Positions 30,237 through 39,887 are shown, counted from the first letter of the stretch. The stretch is DNA of 64,000 nt from Candidatus Rokubacteria bacterium 13_1_40CM_69_27 (GCA_001917535.1 MNEF01000116.1:54077-118076); one strand, 5' to 3'. Notes: generated by a model from the sequence alone, not told the origin. Program-made: numbers and translations.

Positions 30237-31430
30237 TCAGAAGTGCGGCTGGAAGATCTGGTAGCCGGCGACCTGGGCGACCTTGTTACTGTCCGCGCTC
30301 TCGGCCCGCATCAGCCGGACGGCGTTGAGCCCGTGCCGCCGGTTCGGTCCGAACGTGATCGGCGCCGTCAGCTTCTCGGCCGTGAAGTTCTTGATGGACT
30401 CCATCCCCTCGACGAGAGACTCGCGGGTGAGGCTGCGCCCCGCCCGCTTGAGCCCCTCGACGGCGATGATCATCGCGGCGGCGCCGGCCAGCGCGGTGTT
30501 CTCCTTGCCCTTGAGCCCCGGCCTGATCTTGGTGACGAGGTCGATGATCCGATCCGCGTCGGGCTCGCCGGCGATAGCGCCCAGCACGTTGTAGTGCGCT
30601 CCCTCCCACTCCTTGCCGAGCAGCCGAAACATGATGAGATGGTCGCCGAGCGGAAACGACGCGAAGATCTTCGGCCGGTAGCCGACCTTCGCCATCTCCT
30701 TCACCACATTCACGCCGTGAGTGATCGTCGGGTAGAGGATCACCGCGTCGGCGCCGGAGTCCTTCAGCTTGAGCGCGTGGGTGCCCAGTTCGCGGTCGGT
30801 GACCTCGACCGGCACCTCGGCCGCCAGCGCCACTTTGCCGCCCAGCACTTTGACGCCCCGGCGCACGCCCTCCAGACCGCCCTTGCCGTAGTCGTCGTTC
30901 TGGTAGAAGACGGCGACCTTCTTGGCTCCCACCAGACGGGCCGCCTGCGTCACCAGGAATTCGCCCTCGTCCACGTAGTCCGGATAGTTCACGAAGACGT
31001 AGCGGAGCCGCTCCCGCGGCTGCCTGGCCCAGATGGCCGGGTTGCCGTAGGGATTGATGACCGGGAACTTGTTCTCGGACGAAAAGTCCTTGGCCGCGTT
31101 CAACACCGCCGAACCCAGCAGCCCCACGTTCATCAGGACGCTGTCCTTCATTTCGGTGAGGTTCGCCACCGCGCGCCCGGGGACGTACCCGTCATCCTTG
31201 ACCGTCACCTTGAGCTGGCGGCCGTGGATCCCGCTTTGGGCGTTCACGTGCTCGGCCCACGCCTCCATGGCCACGGCGGTGTTGCCCCATGCGGCCGCGA
31301 CACCGGAGAGCGGCGTGGTCAGCCCGATCGCGATCTCGGTGTCGGTCACGCCCGGCGTCTTCTGGGCGAGCGCCGGCGCTGCCGTGGCGAGCAGCAGCGC
31401 GAGGATAAGCGCCGTGACCTTGAGCCTCAT
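30237..31430 (-). CDS. livK: ABC transporter substrate-binding protein (Leu/Ile/Val-binding family)
   Basis: Signal peptide MRLKVTALILALLLATAAPALAQ; TEIAIGLTTPLSGVAAAWGNTAVAMEAWAEHVNAQSGIHGRQLKVTVKDDGYVPGRAVANL. Confidence 0.9.
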   Translation of the reverse strand: MRLKVTALILALLLATAAPALAQKTPGVTDTEIAIGLTTPLSGVAAAWGNTAVAMEAWAEHVNAQSGIHGRQLKVTVKDDGYVPGRAVANLTEMKDSVLMNVGLLGSAVLNAAKDFSSENKFPVINPYGNPAIWARQPRERLRYVFVNYPDYVDEGEFLVTQAARLVGAKKVAVFYQNDDYGKGGLEGVRRGVKVLGGKVALAAEVPVEVTDRELGTHALKLKDSGADAVILYPTITHGVNVVKEMAKVGYRPKIFASFPLGDHLIMFRLLGKEWEGAHYNVLGAIAGEPDADRIIDLVTKIRPGLKGKENTALAGAAAMIIAVEGLKRAGRSLTRESLVEGMESIKNFTAEKLTAPITFGPNRRHGLNAVRLMRAESADSNKVAQVAGYQIFQPHF

Positions 31431-31475
31431 GCGAGGATCCTCCTCGAGACGCCTGGAAGCCCGTGGTGGGCGGGA

Positions 31476-32663
31476 TTATAACTCAGGACGCCGCCGGCGA
31501 CTTCGACGGCGGCCCAGGAGCGTCGCCGGTACGACCGCCTCGTCGCCGAAACGCGCGGCGAGCGCGTCCACGGCCCGCGCCACCCGCTCCCGGCGCACGA
31601 TGCCCGGATCGAGCAGCGGGAGTTGACCCGCCGCTTCCGGCCCGAGCCCGCCGGCCGACACGCCGATCAGGCGCACGGGCTGGACGAGTCGCTCGCGCTC
31701 CAGCAGCGCCACCGCTCGACGGAAGATCTCCAGCCCGTCCTGAGTCGGATCGCCGGTGTGACGGCGCGTCAGCGTTCTGAAGTCGGCGAACCTCAGCTTG
31801 AGCGTCACCCGGGCCGCCGCCAGCCGCTCGCTCCTCAACTCGCGGGCGACGCGCTCGGCCTGGGCCCGGAGCGTGTCCAGCAGCGTCGCCCGATCCTGGC
31901 AGTCGACGGCGAAGGTCGCCTCGGCGCCTATCGACTTCGCCGGCACCAGGGGCGCGAGCGCGCGATCGTCACGGCCGAAGGCCAGGTCGTGCAGGTACTC
32001 GCCGTGCCTGCCGAAGCGACGCGCCAGATGCTCCCGGGGAAGACGCTGGAGTTGCCCGATGGTCATCACGCCGAGCGCGGCCAGCGCGCCGGCCGTGACC
32101 CGTCCAACACCCCAGATCCGCTCGACGCCGAGCGGGGCGAGAAAGGCCGCCTCCCGCCCGGGCTCCACCACGATCAGACCGTCCGGCTTCCCGAGATCGG
32201 ACGCCACCTTGGCCACGAACGTGTTTGCGGCCAGCCCCGCCGAGGCCGTGAGACCGATTTCCTCCCGGATCCGGACCCTGATGTGACGCACGGCCTCGAC
32301 GCCGCTTCCGAACAGCCGCTCGGTCCCGGTGAGGTCGACGAAGGCCTCGTCGACCGACACGACCTCGACCACCGGCGAGAAGTCGCCCAGGATGGCCATG
32401 ATCTGCGCGGACACCCGGCAGTACTTCTCCATGTCCACGGGAAGGAAGGCGGCCTGGGGGCACAGGCGCGCGGCGCGGCCGATCGGCATCGCCGACTTCA
32501 CGCCGAACCGGCGCGCCTCATAGGAGGCCGCGGAGACGACGCCCCGCCCCCGGGGATCGGCGCCGACCACGACCGGGCGGCCGCGCAACTGGGGCCGGTC
32601 CCGCTGCTCGATGGACGCGTAGAAGGCGTCCATATCGACGTGGGCGATCGCGCGGGCGGTCAC
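31476..32663 (-). CDS. dinB: DNA polymerase IV (Y family)
   Basis: AIAHVDMDAFYASIEQRDRPQLRGRPVVVG...SYEARRFGVKSAMP...SVDEAFVDLTGTERLFG. Confidence 0.94.
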   Translation of the reverse strand: MTARAIAHVDMDAFYASIEQRDRPQLRGRPVVVGADPRGRGVVSAASYEARRFGVKSAMPIGRAARLCPQAAFLPVDMEKYCRVSAQIMAILGDFSPVVEVVSVDEAFVDLTGTERLFGSGVEAVRHIRVRIREEIGLTASAGLAANTFVAKVASDLGKPDGLIVVEPGREAAFLAPLGVERIWGVGRVTAGALAALGVMTIGQLQRLPREHLARRFGRHGEYLHDLAFGRDDRALAPLVPAKSIGAEATFAVDCQDRATLLDTLRAQAERVARELRSERLAAARVTLKLRFADFRTLTRRHTGDPTQDGLEIFRRAVALLERERLVQPVRLIGVSAGGLGPEAAGQLPLLDPGIVRRERVARAVDALAARFGDEAVVPATLLGRRRSRRRRPEL

Positions 32664-32770
32664 CGGGAGCTACCCGATCAGCCGTCCGATCTGGGAGGGC
32701 GATGCCGGCGGGCGGGCGAAGGCTTTCGCTCTCAGTGAACTCGGTGAGGATGGACCAGGTTGGGGCGGAC

Positions 32771-32953
32771 TCACGCGCGCCGTCGGTCCCGCTGGCTCCG
32801 CCACTTGTCGATCGACTTTTTCGAGAAGACCCAGGAGCCGTTGACTTCCAGGCAGGGAATCTGACGCTGCGTCGCCAGCCGCGTCAGCGTCGCTTCATCC
32901 ATCGCCAGGTACACCGACGCCTCCTCCATGGTCATGACGTCCTTGGGGGTCAC
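32771..32953 (-). CDS. Excisionase-type HTH (MerR-like) DNA-binding protein, 60 aa
   Basis: MTMEEASVYLAMDEATLTRLATQRQIPCLEVNGSWVFSKKSIDKWRSQ. Confidence 0.8.
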   Translation of the reverse strand: MTPKDVMTMEEASVYLAMDEATLTRLATQRQIPCLEVNGSWVFSKKSIDKWRSQRDRRRA

Positions 32954-32966
32954 GAGCGGCCTCCCG

Positions 32967-33632
32967 TCATTTGACCTTGTCCGGCTCCACCGCTTTGCGC
33001 AGGGCCTCGACCTCGGCTTCCAGCGCGCGGATGCGCTCCATGAGCTGCTCGATCGTCTTGGTCACCGGATCCGGCAGGTCCGTCTGGTTGAGGTCGATCT
33101 CCCCGGTCACCCGCCGACCGTCCTTGTATGCTACGCGGCCGGGCACGCCGACCACAACCGAGTTGGGAGGCACTTCACGGACGACGACGGAGCCCGCCCC
33201 GATCCGGCTGCCGTCGCCGATCACGAAGCCGCCGATGATCTTGGCGCCGGCACCGACCACGACGTTGTCGCCGAGCGTAGGGTGACGCTTCTCGCGCTTG
33301 AGACTCGTGCCCCCCAGCGTGACCCCATGGAGCAATGTGACGTTCTCCCCGACCTCCGCCGTCTCACCGATGACGACGCCCATGCCGTGGTCGATGAAGA
33401 GGCCGGGCCCGAGCCTGGCGGCGGGATGGATCTCGATTCCGGTCAGGAAGCGCGCGATGTGGGAGACGAAGCGGGCGGTGGTGCGCCAGCCGCGGTTCCA
33501 GATGCGGTGGGCCACGCGATGGAACGCGACCGCGTGCACCCCCGGATAGCACAGCACCACCTCGAACGCCGACCGCGCGGCGGGGTCGCGCTCAAGCGCC
33601 GCTCTGACGTCGCCTCGGATCGCGTCAAACAT
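32967..33632 (-). CDS. cysE: Serine O-acetyltransferase
   Basis: [69 protein letters not shown]. Confidence 0.93.
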   Translation of the reverse strand: MFDAIRGDVRAALERDPAARSAFEVVLCYPGVHAVAFHRVAHRIWNRGWRTTARFVSHIARFLTGIEIHPAARLGPGLFIDHGMGVVIGETAEVGENVTLLHGVTLGGTSLKREKRHPTLGDNVVVGAGAKIIGGFVIGDGSRIGAGSVVVREVPPNSVVVGVPGRVAYKDGRRVTGEIDLNQTDLPDPVTKTIEQLMERIRALEAEVEALRKAVEPDKVK

Positions 33633-34005
33633 CGCGCCCTCGCCGGCTCAGGCAGTGGCGGGCGGCGGCGCGGAGCGCGCCGGCCACCACGTCGGCGGCA
33701 TGCTTGCGGTCGTCGGGCAGGCCGTCCAGCGCGCGCTCGATCGCCTCGGCCTTGACGTGGGCCAGATCCTCGACGGCGCGCCCGGCCATGATCTCGCTGG
33801 CCACGCTGGCCGCCGCGATCGTCGGTCCGCACCCGTACGTCTGGAAGCGCACCTCGATCGCCCGCCCCTCGCGCACGCGGAGGAAGAAGCGGGCCAGGTC
33901 GCCGCACCCCGCGTATTCGTCCTCGCCCACCCCGTCGGGCTCCCGCATGAGCCCGGCGTTGCGCGGGTTCAGGAAGTGGTCGATCAGCGTCGGGCTGTAC
34001 CTCAC
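33625..34005 (-). CDS. NifU/IscU-like Fe-S cluster scaffold protein
   Basis: [42 protein letters not shown]...[16 protein letters not shown]...AARHCL; three scaffold Cys; GTG start. Confidence 0.87.
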   Translation of the reverse strand: MRYSPTLIDHFLNPRNAGLMREPDGVGEDEYAGCGDLARFFLRVREGRAIEVRFQTYGCGPTIAAASVASEIMAGRAVEDLAHVKAEAIERALDGLPDDRKHAADVVAGALRAAARHCLSRRGRDV

Positions 34006-35159
34006 GCCGCTCCCACCGGCAGCGCCTGGCGCAGCTTGCGGACGATCGGCTCCACGCACTCGATGACGTAGTCGATGTCGTCGGCCGTGGTGGACCGCCC
34101 CAGAGAGAACCGGACCGCACCCATCGCCCACTCGATCGGCACCCCCATCGCGACCAGAACGTAGGACGGCTCGACGTTGCCCGAGGTGCAAGCCGAGCCG
34201 GCCGACACGGCGACGCCCTTCAGATCGAGCCCCAGCACGATCGATTCGGACTCGACGTGGCGAAAGACGATGTTGTCGGTCCCGGGCAGGCGCTCGGTCG
34301 GGTGCCCGTTCAACCGGACCTCGGGCACTCGGAGCCGGATGCCCTCCCACAGGCGGTCGCGCAGCGCCCGTGCCCGCTCGGCTTCCGCGGGCATCTCGCG
34401 CGTCCGGACCTCCACCGCCTTGCCGAAGCCGACGATGCCGGGCACGTTCTCGGTCCCCGCGCGCCGGCGCCGCTCGTGTTCGCCGCCGTGCTGGACGGCC
34501 ACCATCTTCGTGCCCCGGCCGATGTAGAGGCCGGCCACACCCTTGGGGCCGTAGATCTTGTGGGACGAAAAGGACATGACGTCGATGCCCAAGGCGTGGA
34601 CGTCGATCGGGATCTTGCCGAACGTCTGGACGGCGTCGACGTGAAAGACCAGGCCGTGCTCGCGGGCGAGGGCGCCGATGGCGGCCACCGGCTGGACTGT
34701 GCCCACCTCACTATTGGCGTGCATGATGGTGATGGCGATCGTGTCCGGCCGGATGGCCCGCTTGACGTGGTCCGGATCGACCATGCCGTACTGGTCGACC
34801 GGCAGGTACGTCACGTCGAATCCCTGTGCCTGCAGGGCCTGGGCGGTGCGGAGGACGGCGTGGTGCTCGATCTGGGAGGTGATGATGTGCCCCCGCCCCC
34901 GGGCGAGCGCCAGCCCTTTCACCCCGAGGTTGTCGGACTCGGTGCCGCCGGAGGTGAAGACGATCTCCTCGGGAACAACGCCGAGGAAGCGCGCGATGCG
35001 CTCGCGGGCGGTGTCCACCCCCTCGCGGGCGGCGCGGCCGAAGCCGTGCACGCTCGACGGGTTGCCGAAGACCTCGTTGAAATACGGCAGCATCTCGGCG
35101 ACGACCTCCGGATGCACCGGCGTCGAGGCGTTGTGATCGAGGTAGACGCGCCGGGTCAT
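34002..35159 (-). CDS. nifS: Cysteine desulfurase (NifS/IscS class I) with intact catalytic residues
   Basis: VYLDHNASTPVHPEV...IEHHAVLRTAQ...SFSSHKIYGPKGVAGLY (PLP Lys)...GSACTSGNVEPSYVL (catalytic Cys). Confidence 0.94.
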   Translation of the reverse strand: MTRRVYLDHNASTPVHPEVVAEMLPYFNEVFGNPSSVHGFGRAAREGVDTARERIARFLGVVPEEIVFTSGGTESDNLGVKGLALARGRGHIITSQIEHHAVLRTAQALQAQGFDVTYLPVDQYGMVDPDHVKRAIRPDTIAITIMHANSEVGTVQPVAAIGALAREHGLVFHVDAVQTFGKIPIDVHALGIDVMSFSSHKIYGPKGVAGLYIGRGTKMVAVQHGGEHERRRRAGTENVPGIVGFGKAVEVRTREMPAEAERARALRDRLWEGIRLRVPEVRLNGHPTERLPGTDNIVFRHVESESIVLGLDLKGVAVSAGSACTSGNVEPSYVLVAMGVPIEWAMGAVRFSLGRSTTADDIDYVIECVEPIVRKLRQALPVGAA

Positions 35160-35200
35160 CGGTTGCTCTCCTCCACTCCGGGTGCTAGGCTCGACCCTCG

Positions 35201-35524
35201 ATGGATCTCGCCAGAAAAAAATTCGGCGTCCTGCTGTCCACCGGACCCGATCATCCGAACCTCGGGACCGCGGTGGGGCTGGCCCAGGCGGCCCTGGACC
35301 GAGGCGCCGGCCTGTACCTTTACCTCATCGACGACGGCGTCCGGGCGCTCGACGACCCCCGCATCCGCGGGCTGGCCGGGCGCGGCGCCAAGCTCTTCGT
35401 ATGCGCCTACGGATGCCAGAAGCGTCGGATCCCGCTGGAGGACTCGGCCGACCTCACCTACTGCGGCCTGGTCGTGCTGACGGACATCATCAACGGGACC
35501 GATCGCTTCGTCGCCCTGAATTAG
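35201..35524 (+). CDS. DsrE/TusD-like sulfur-relay family protein
   Basis: KFGVLLSTGPDHPNLGTAVGLAQAALDRGAGLYLYLIDDGV...AKLFVCAYGCQKR. Confidence 0.75.
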   Translation: MDLARKKFGVLLSTGPDHPNLGTAVGLAQAALDRGAGLYLYLIDDGVRALDDPRIRGLAGRGAKLFVCAYGCQKRRIPLEDSADLTYCGLVVLTDIINGTDRFVALN

Positions 35525-35525
35525 T

Positions 35526-35903
35526 TTGTCTGGCCGAGCCGGCCGTGTGTCCGACGAGCAGCCCGTCCTCGTGCTCATCTCGTGCGACCCGCGCGTCACC
35601 CATCGGGCGTTCGAGGCGATGCGCATCGGGATCGGCGTGGTGTCCGGCGAAAACGCGGTCACCTTCGTCCTCACCGATGGCGCCGTCCATCTGCTCGACG
35701 GCGACACCGAGGAGCTGATCGACGGCGACGAGATCGCCAAGTTCCGCAGCACGCTCAAGCAGCTGGGGATTCCGTTCCACGTCGAGGAGACCGCAGTACC
35801 CAAGGATCCTGACTGGAACACCGACGGGCATCCCGTCGTCGTGGTCACGCGCGACCAGATCACGGAGCTCGTCGGGCAGGCCCGCCGCTCCATCGTCTTC
35901 TGA
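35526..35903 (+). CDS. DsrF/TusC-like sulfur-relay family protein
   Basis: QPVLVLISCDPRVTHRAFEAMRIGIGVVSGENAVTFVLTDGAVHLL; alternative GTG start near 35550. Confidence 0.65.
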   Translation: MSGRAGRVSDEQPVLVLISCDPRVTHRAFEAMRIGIGVVSGENAVTFVLTDGAVHLLDGDTEELIDGDEIAKFRSTLKQLGIPFHVEETAVPKDPDWNTDGHPVVVVTRDQITELVGQARRSIVF

Positions 35904-36130
35904 TGGCCGCCGCCGTCCTGCACCTGCTCAAGGGAGACCACCCGGCGGTGGCGCTGGCGACCATCGCCCGCCAGGTCCAGGCCGGCGACGAGGTCGCCGT
36001 GGCGCTCCTCCACGGCGCCCCCGCTCCGTCGCTGCCCGCGCGCGTCCGTGTTCACCGCGTCCCCGACGACGTCTCCTACGAGCAACTCCTCGAGAAGATC
36101 TTCGCCGCCGACCAGGTCATCACCTGGTAG
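35903..36130 (+). CDS. DsrH/TusB-like sulfur-relay family protein
   Basis: MAAAVLHLLKGDHPAVALATIARQVQAGDEVAVALLHGA...SYEQLLEKIFAADQVITW; C-terminal Trp typical of the family. Confidence 0.65.
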   Translation: MAAAVLHLLKGDHPAVALATIARQVQAGDEVAVALLHGAPAPSLPARVRVHRVPDDVSYEQLLEKIFAADQVITW

Positions 36131-36315
36131 AAGCCCCGGCGAGCGTGGAGTACCCGCCGAGGCGGACCGGTGAGGCTGGTGGTCGGGGGTGGGGGGGGGT
36201 GTGAGACCCGTTCCCTCCGAGCCCACAGCCCTCGCGCGTCGGTGGGACGGCGCGGCGCGACCACCGACGCCGACCTCGTGGTCGAACACACCCTGCCATC
36301 CCCGACCAGAAGAGA

Positions 36316-36519
36316 TCATCGGTTCCGGTACTCCTCGAGCCACGCCATCTGGATTCTCTCGAGAACACCCTCGGTGGAGACTTTGGGATCGTCGCTGAAG
36401 CCGGGAAGCTCCGTGACCCACCGGTGGAGGTCGGTGAACCGCACCGTGAGCGGATCGGTGTCGGGAAACTTCTCGCTCAGCGCGATCGCGATGTCCTCGG
36501 CGTCCCGCCACTTCATCAT
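36316..36519 (-). CDS. iscX: Fe-S assembly protein IscX
   Basis: MMKWRDAEDIAIALSEKFPDTDPLTVRFTDLHRWVTELPGFSDDPKVSTEGVLERIQMAWLEEYRNR. Confidence 0.93.
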   Translation of the reverse strand: MMKWRDAEDIAIALSEKFPDTDPLTVRFTDLHRWVTELPGFSDDPKVSTEGVLERIQMAWLEEYRNR

Positions 36520-36842
36520 TTGGGGATCTCCACCACCACGTCGCCGCGTACCACGGCCTGGCAGCCGAGGCGCGAATGGATGGTGAGCCCCTCCGCCGTG
36601 TCCAGGCGGTCCTCCTCGTCCGGCTGCATCTCGGAGAGGTTGTCCTCGCCTTCCTTGACGACCACGTGGCAGGTCGTGCACGCGCAGTTGCCGCCGCAGT
36701 TGTGCTCGAGATGGATGTCGTTCGCCAGCGCAATGTCGAGCAGCGACCCGGCCAGACCGTGATCGGCCAGCGGGTACTTCTCGTCATCGACCTCCACCGT
36801 GATGTTCATCGGCAGGAAGGTCACTTTGTGAACCGCCATCAC
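36516..36842 (-). CDS. fdx: ISC-type [2Fe-2S] ferredoxin
   Basis: LLDIALANDIHLEHNCGGNCACTTCHVVVKEGEDNLSEMQPDEEDRLDTAEGLTIHSRLGCQ. Confidence 0.94.
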   Translation of the reverse strand: MMAVHKVTFLPMNITVEVDDEKYPLADHGLAGSLLDIALANDIHLEHNCGGNCACTTCHVVVKEGEDNLSEMQPDEEDRLDTAEGLTIHSRLGCQAVVRGDVVVEIPK

Positions 36843-38731
36843 TGATTCCCCTGAGCGGGGGGATGCTCCCCCCTCTCGACTCCCCCGGCCATGATCTCGG
36901 CTGCCCGCTGGCTGCCGAGCGCCTGCCGGAGCGCCGTGTCCATCATGACCTCGGCCAGGTGCTCGGTCGCGCGGTTCAGCTCGGTGGTCGTTTCGCGAAT
37001 CAGATCCGGCTCGCTCGTCTCCCGAGCCCTCGCCAGCGCCTCCAGGGCCGCGGTGACCCGCTGCCGCTCCTCGGCGGAGACGAGGTCGCCCGCCTGCTTC
37101 AGCGCCCGGCGGACGTGGGTCATCACCGTGTCCGCCTCGTTGCGCACCTCGATGAGCATGCGCGCCTCGACGTCGGCCTCCGCGTACTGGAACGACTCCT
37201 CGACCATGCGTCCGACGTCGGTTTCGCTGAGGCCGTAGGTCGGCTTCACCTCGATCGAGGCCGCCTTGCCGGTCCTCAGCTCCTTGGCCGTGACATTCAA
37301 GATGCCGTTGGCGTCGATGAGGAACGTCACCTCGATCTTGGGCATGCCGGCCGGCATGGGGTCGACGCCCCGCAGCTCGAACCGCGCCAGCGACCGGCAG
37401 TCCTTGGCCAGCTCCCGCTCACCCTGCACGACGTGCATGTCCACGACCGTCTGGCCATCCACCGACGTGGTGAACATCTCCCGCGCGCTGGTGGGGATCG
37501 TCGTGTTGCGCGCGATGAGGACGCTGACGACGCCCCCCAGCGTCTCGATGCCCAGCGACAGCGGCGTCACGTCGAGCAGCAGCATGTTGGTGATGCCGCC
37601 GGCCAGGATATGGGCCTGCACCGCGGCGCCCAGCGCCACCACCTCGTCCGGGTTGAGCTGGCTGTGGGGTGTCTGGCCGAACAGCTCCTGCACACGTCGC
37701 CGCACCAGGGGTATCCGCGTGGATCCCCCCACGAGCACGACCTCGTCGATCTGGTCCGGCCGCAGGCCGGCGTCGGCCAGCGCCATCCGACAGGGGCCGA
37801 GAGTCTTCTCCACCAGAGAATTCACGAGCCGCTCGAGCTCGGCCCGGGTGATCTCCCGATGGTAGGTGAAGTCTTCGAAGGGGATCACCAGCCGCGTGCG
37901 CTCCTCGGCGCTGAGACGGATCTTGGCGGCTTCGGCCGCCAGCCTCAGCTCCTGCATCACCTCGCTGTCGTGGCCGAGATCGACCGGTCGGCACGCCAGC
38001 TCCCGGTGGTGGCGGGCCTGGATGTCTTCCAGGAGCCACAGCATGAGCACGCGATCGAAGTCGTCGCCACCCAGGTGCGTATCACCGTTGGTCGCCAGCA
38101 CCTCGAAGATCCCATCCTTGACGCGCAGGATCGAGATGTCGAACGTGCCTCCGCCGAGGTCGTAGACGGCGACCACGCCCTCGCGCAGCCGATGGAGCCC
38201 GTAGGCCAGCGAGGCCGCCGTGGGCTCGTTCACGATCCGCACGACGTCGAGTCCGGCGATGCGGCCGGCGTCGCGGGTGGCCTGGCGCTGGCTGTCGTTG
38301 AAGTACGCCGGAACGGTGATGACCGCTTTCTCCAGCGGCTCGCCGAAATGACCTTCCGCCCGCTCCTTCAGCGATCGAAGGATCACCGCCGACACCTCGG
38401 GCGGCGTGACCTCGTGGCCGCCCACGGCGAGGCGGACGATGCCGTCGGCCGGACGGATCGCGAACGGAAAGTACCGGAGCTCGTCCTTCACATCCTCGTA
38501 GCCCCGCCCCATGAACCGCTTGACGGAGTAGACGGTGGATTGCGGCCGCCGGGCCAGCTGACGCTTGGCCGCCTCGCCCACCAGGATGCCGGCGGGCGTG
38601 AAGGCCACCACCGAGGGCAGCAGCATTCGGCCCTCGGCGTCGGGAATCACCCGGGGCAGACCGGTCTCCTCGTCGACGTACGCGACCAGGCTGTTGGTGG
38701 TACCCAGGTCAATGCCGATGATGCGCGACAT
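36839..38731 (-). CDS. hscA: Hsp70-type Fe-S chaperone HscA
   Basis: MSRIIGIDLGTTNSLVAYVDEETGLPRVIPDAEGRMLLPSVVAF...VYDLGGGTFDISILRVKDGIFEVLATNGDTHLGGDDFD. Confidence 0.95.
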   Translation of the reverse strand: MSRIIGIDLGTTNSLVAYVDEETGLPRVIPDAEGRMLLPSVVAFTPAGILVGEAAKRQLARRPQSTVYSVKRFMGRGYEDVKDELRYFPFAIRPADGIVRLAVGGHEVTPPEVSAVILRSLKERAEGHFGEPLEKAVITVPAYFNDSQRQATRDAGRIAGLDVVRIVNEPTAASLAYGLHRLREGVVAVYDLGGGTFDISILRVKDGIFEVLATNGDTHLGGDDFDRVLMLWLLEDIQARHHRELACRPVDLGHDSEVMQELRLAAEAAKIRLSAEERTRLVIPFEDFTYHREITRAELERLVNSLVEKTLGPCRMALADAGLRPDQIDEVVLVGGSTRIPLVRRRVQELFGQTPHSQLNPDEVVALGAAVQAHILAGGITNMLLLDVTPLSLGIETLGGVVSVLIARNTTIPTSAREMFTTSVDGQTVVDMHVVQGERELAKDCRSLARFELRGVDPMPAGMPKIEVTFLIDANGILNVTAKELRTGKAASIEVKPTYGLSETDVGRMVEESFQYAEADVEARMLIEVRNEADTVMTHVRRALKQAGDLVSAEERQRVTAALEALARARETSEPDLIRETTTELNRATEHLAEVMMDTALRQALGSQRAAEIMAGGVERGEHPPAQGNQ

Positions 38732-39305
38732 GCTCTCCCGTGCCTTCTTCCTCGCCCAGCGCCTGCCCCAGATCCTCGATGACGGTCTTGAGATAAGCCC
38801 GGGTGGCGAGTCCCTGTTTGAGGAGCTCCCGGAGCTTCGGACGCCCCGAGTCGTCGGCGGCGTCCCAGGCCGCGCTGAGCGGTCCGGCCAGCTTCGCGTC
38901 TGCCTCCCGCAGCCGCTCCCGCAGCCGCTCCCGCTGGGCCCGCAGCGTCGCCCGCGTCCCCTCATCGAGCCCGCCGGCCTTGGCCTCGGCCAGGGCCTCC
39001 TGGATCTCGAACATCTCCTCGAGCAGTTCGGGCGGCGCCTGGGCCTTGACCGCCGCCCCTTCCTTCGTCTCCCGTCCCTCTTCCAGGCGGACGAGGTACT
39101 CGATCCGCGCGACGGGGTCCCGCAGCGTCCGGTAGGCGGCGTTCAGCCGCGCGGAGGCGTCCAGCGCGCTGGCCTGCTCGTCGGGTGGGGCGCCCGCGTG
39201 GAAGTCTGGGTGGTAGCGCCGCGACAGCTCGTAGAACTGCCGCTGCAGCTCCGCCACGTCGATGCCCAGCCGACGCGGCAACCCGAATACTTCGAAGTAG
39301 TTCAT
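38709..39305 (-). CDS. hscB: Fe-S J-domain co-chaperone HscB
   Basis: MNYFEVFGLPRRLGIDVAELQRQFYELSRRYHPDFHAG (HPD motif). Confidence 0.94.
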   Translation of the reverse strand: MNYFEVFGLPRRLGIDVAELQRQFYELSRRYHPDFHAGAPPDEQASALDASARLNAAYRTLRDPVARIEYLVRLEEGRETKEGAAVKAQAPPELLEEMFEIQEALAEAKAGGLDEGTRATLRAQRERLRERLREADAKLAGPLSAAWDAADDSGRPKLRELLKQGLATRAYLKTVIEDLGQALGEEEGTGEHVAHHRH

Positions 39306-39360
39306 CCCACCTCCGGCGCGGGCGTGGCGAGAGCCCGGGTGCCCGCACCCTTCTTATTTA

Positions 39361-39476
39361 GGCTTGCCTCGGACGTGCGGGGCTCTCTGGATCCGCTCGC
39401 CTCGGGCGCAGGGGCCCCAGCCCCTGGCCGTCCTGCGGCTCGCCCAACGCCACGGCCGTCCTGCGGCTCGCACCGC
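39361..39476 (+). repeat. Dispersed intergenic repeat, composite copy C inside the isc operon
   Basis: CGCTCGCCTCGGGCGCAGGGGCCCCAGCCCCTGGCCGTCCTGCGGCTCGC followed by a second GGCCGTCCTGCGGCTCGCAC; half copy (GGCTTGCCTCGGACG) at 39361. Confidence 0.8.
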
Positions 39477-39477
39477 C

Positions 39478-39511
39478 AAAAAATGAAAACGGGCCCACCG
39501 CCGGGCCCGTT
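39478..39511 (-). terminator. Rho-independent terminator-like hairpin downstream of iscA
   Basis: Minus strand AACGGGCCC-GGCGGT-GGGCCCGTTTTCATTTTTT: perfect 9-bp stem then T-rich tail. Confidence 0.85.
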
Positions 39512-39533
39512 CTGCGTTGCTCGCGCGGCCCGG

Positions 39534-39863
39534 CTACGCCGAGAACGACGTCCCGCAGCCACAGGTCGACTTCGCGTTCGGATTGACGAACGTGAAGCCG
39601 CCCGTCAGCCCCTGCTGCACGTAGTCAAGCATCGTGCCGGTCAGGTAGAGGTAGCTCTTCTTGTCGCACACGACCTTGATGCCGTCGATCTCGAGCTCCC
39701 GGTCGTGGGGCCCGATCTCGGTGTCGAACTCGAGGGAGTACGACATTCCGGAGCACCCCCCGCCCTTCACCCCCATGCGCAGGAAGACGTTGTCGGGCAG
39801 GTTCTGTGCCCGCTTGAGCTCTTTCACCTGCTGGACGGCCGCCTCCGACAGTGACAGCGCCAT
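39534..39863 (-). CDS. iscA: HesB/IscA/ErpA-type Fe-S carrier
   Basis: FLRMGVKGGGCSGMSYSLEFD...NPNAKSTCGCGTSFSA. Confidence 0.95.
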   Translation of the reverse strand: MALSLSEAAVQQVKELKRAQNLPDNVFLRMGVKGGGCSGMSYSLEFDTEIGPHDRELEIDGIKVVCDKKSYLYLTGTMLDYVQQGLTGGFTFVNPNAKSTCGCGTSFSA

Positions 39864-39887
39864 GGAACTCTTGCCTCCCCCGATCCC

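Noticed and set aside
34002-35159. NifS as a second pseudoenzyme
   Set aside because: Active-site His (IEHHAVL), PLP Lys (SSHKIYGPKG) and Cys loop (GSACTSG) are all present.
36181-36205. G-run GGGGGTGGGGGGGGGTG as a G-quadruplex or regulatory element
   Set aside because: Only two G tracts separated by T, in a short intergenic gap; could not support more than a homopolymer run.
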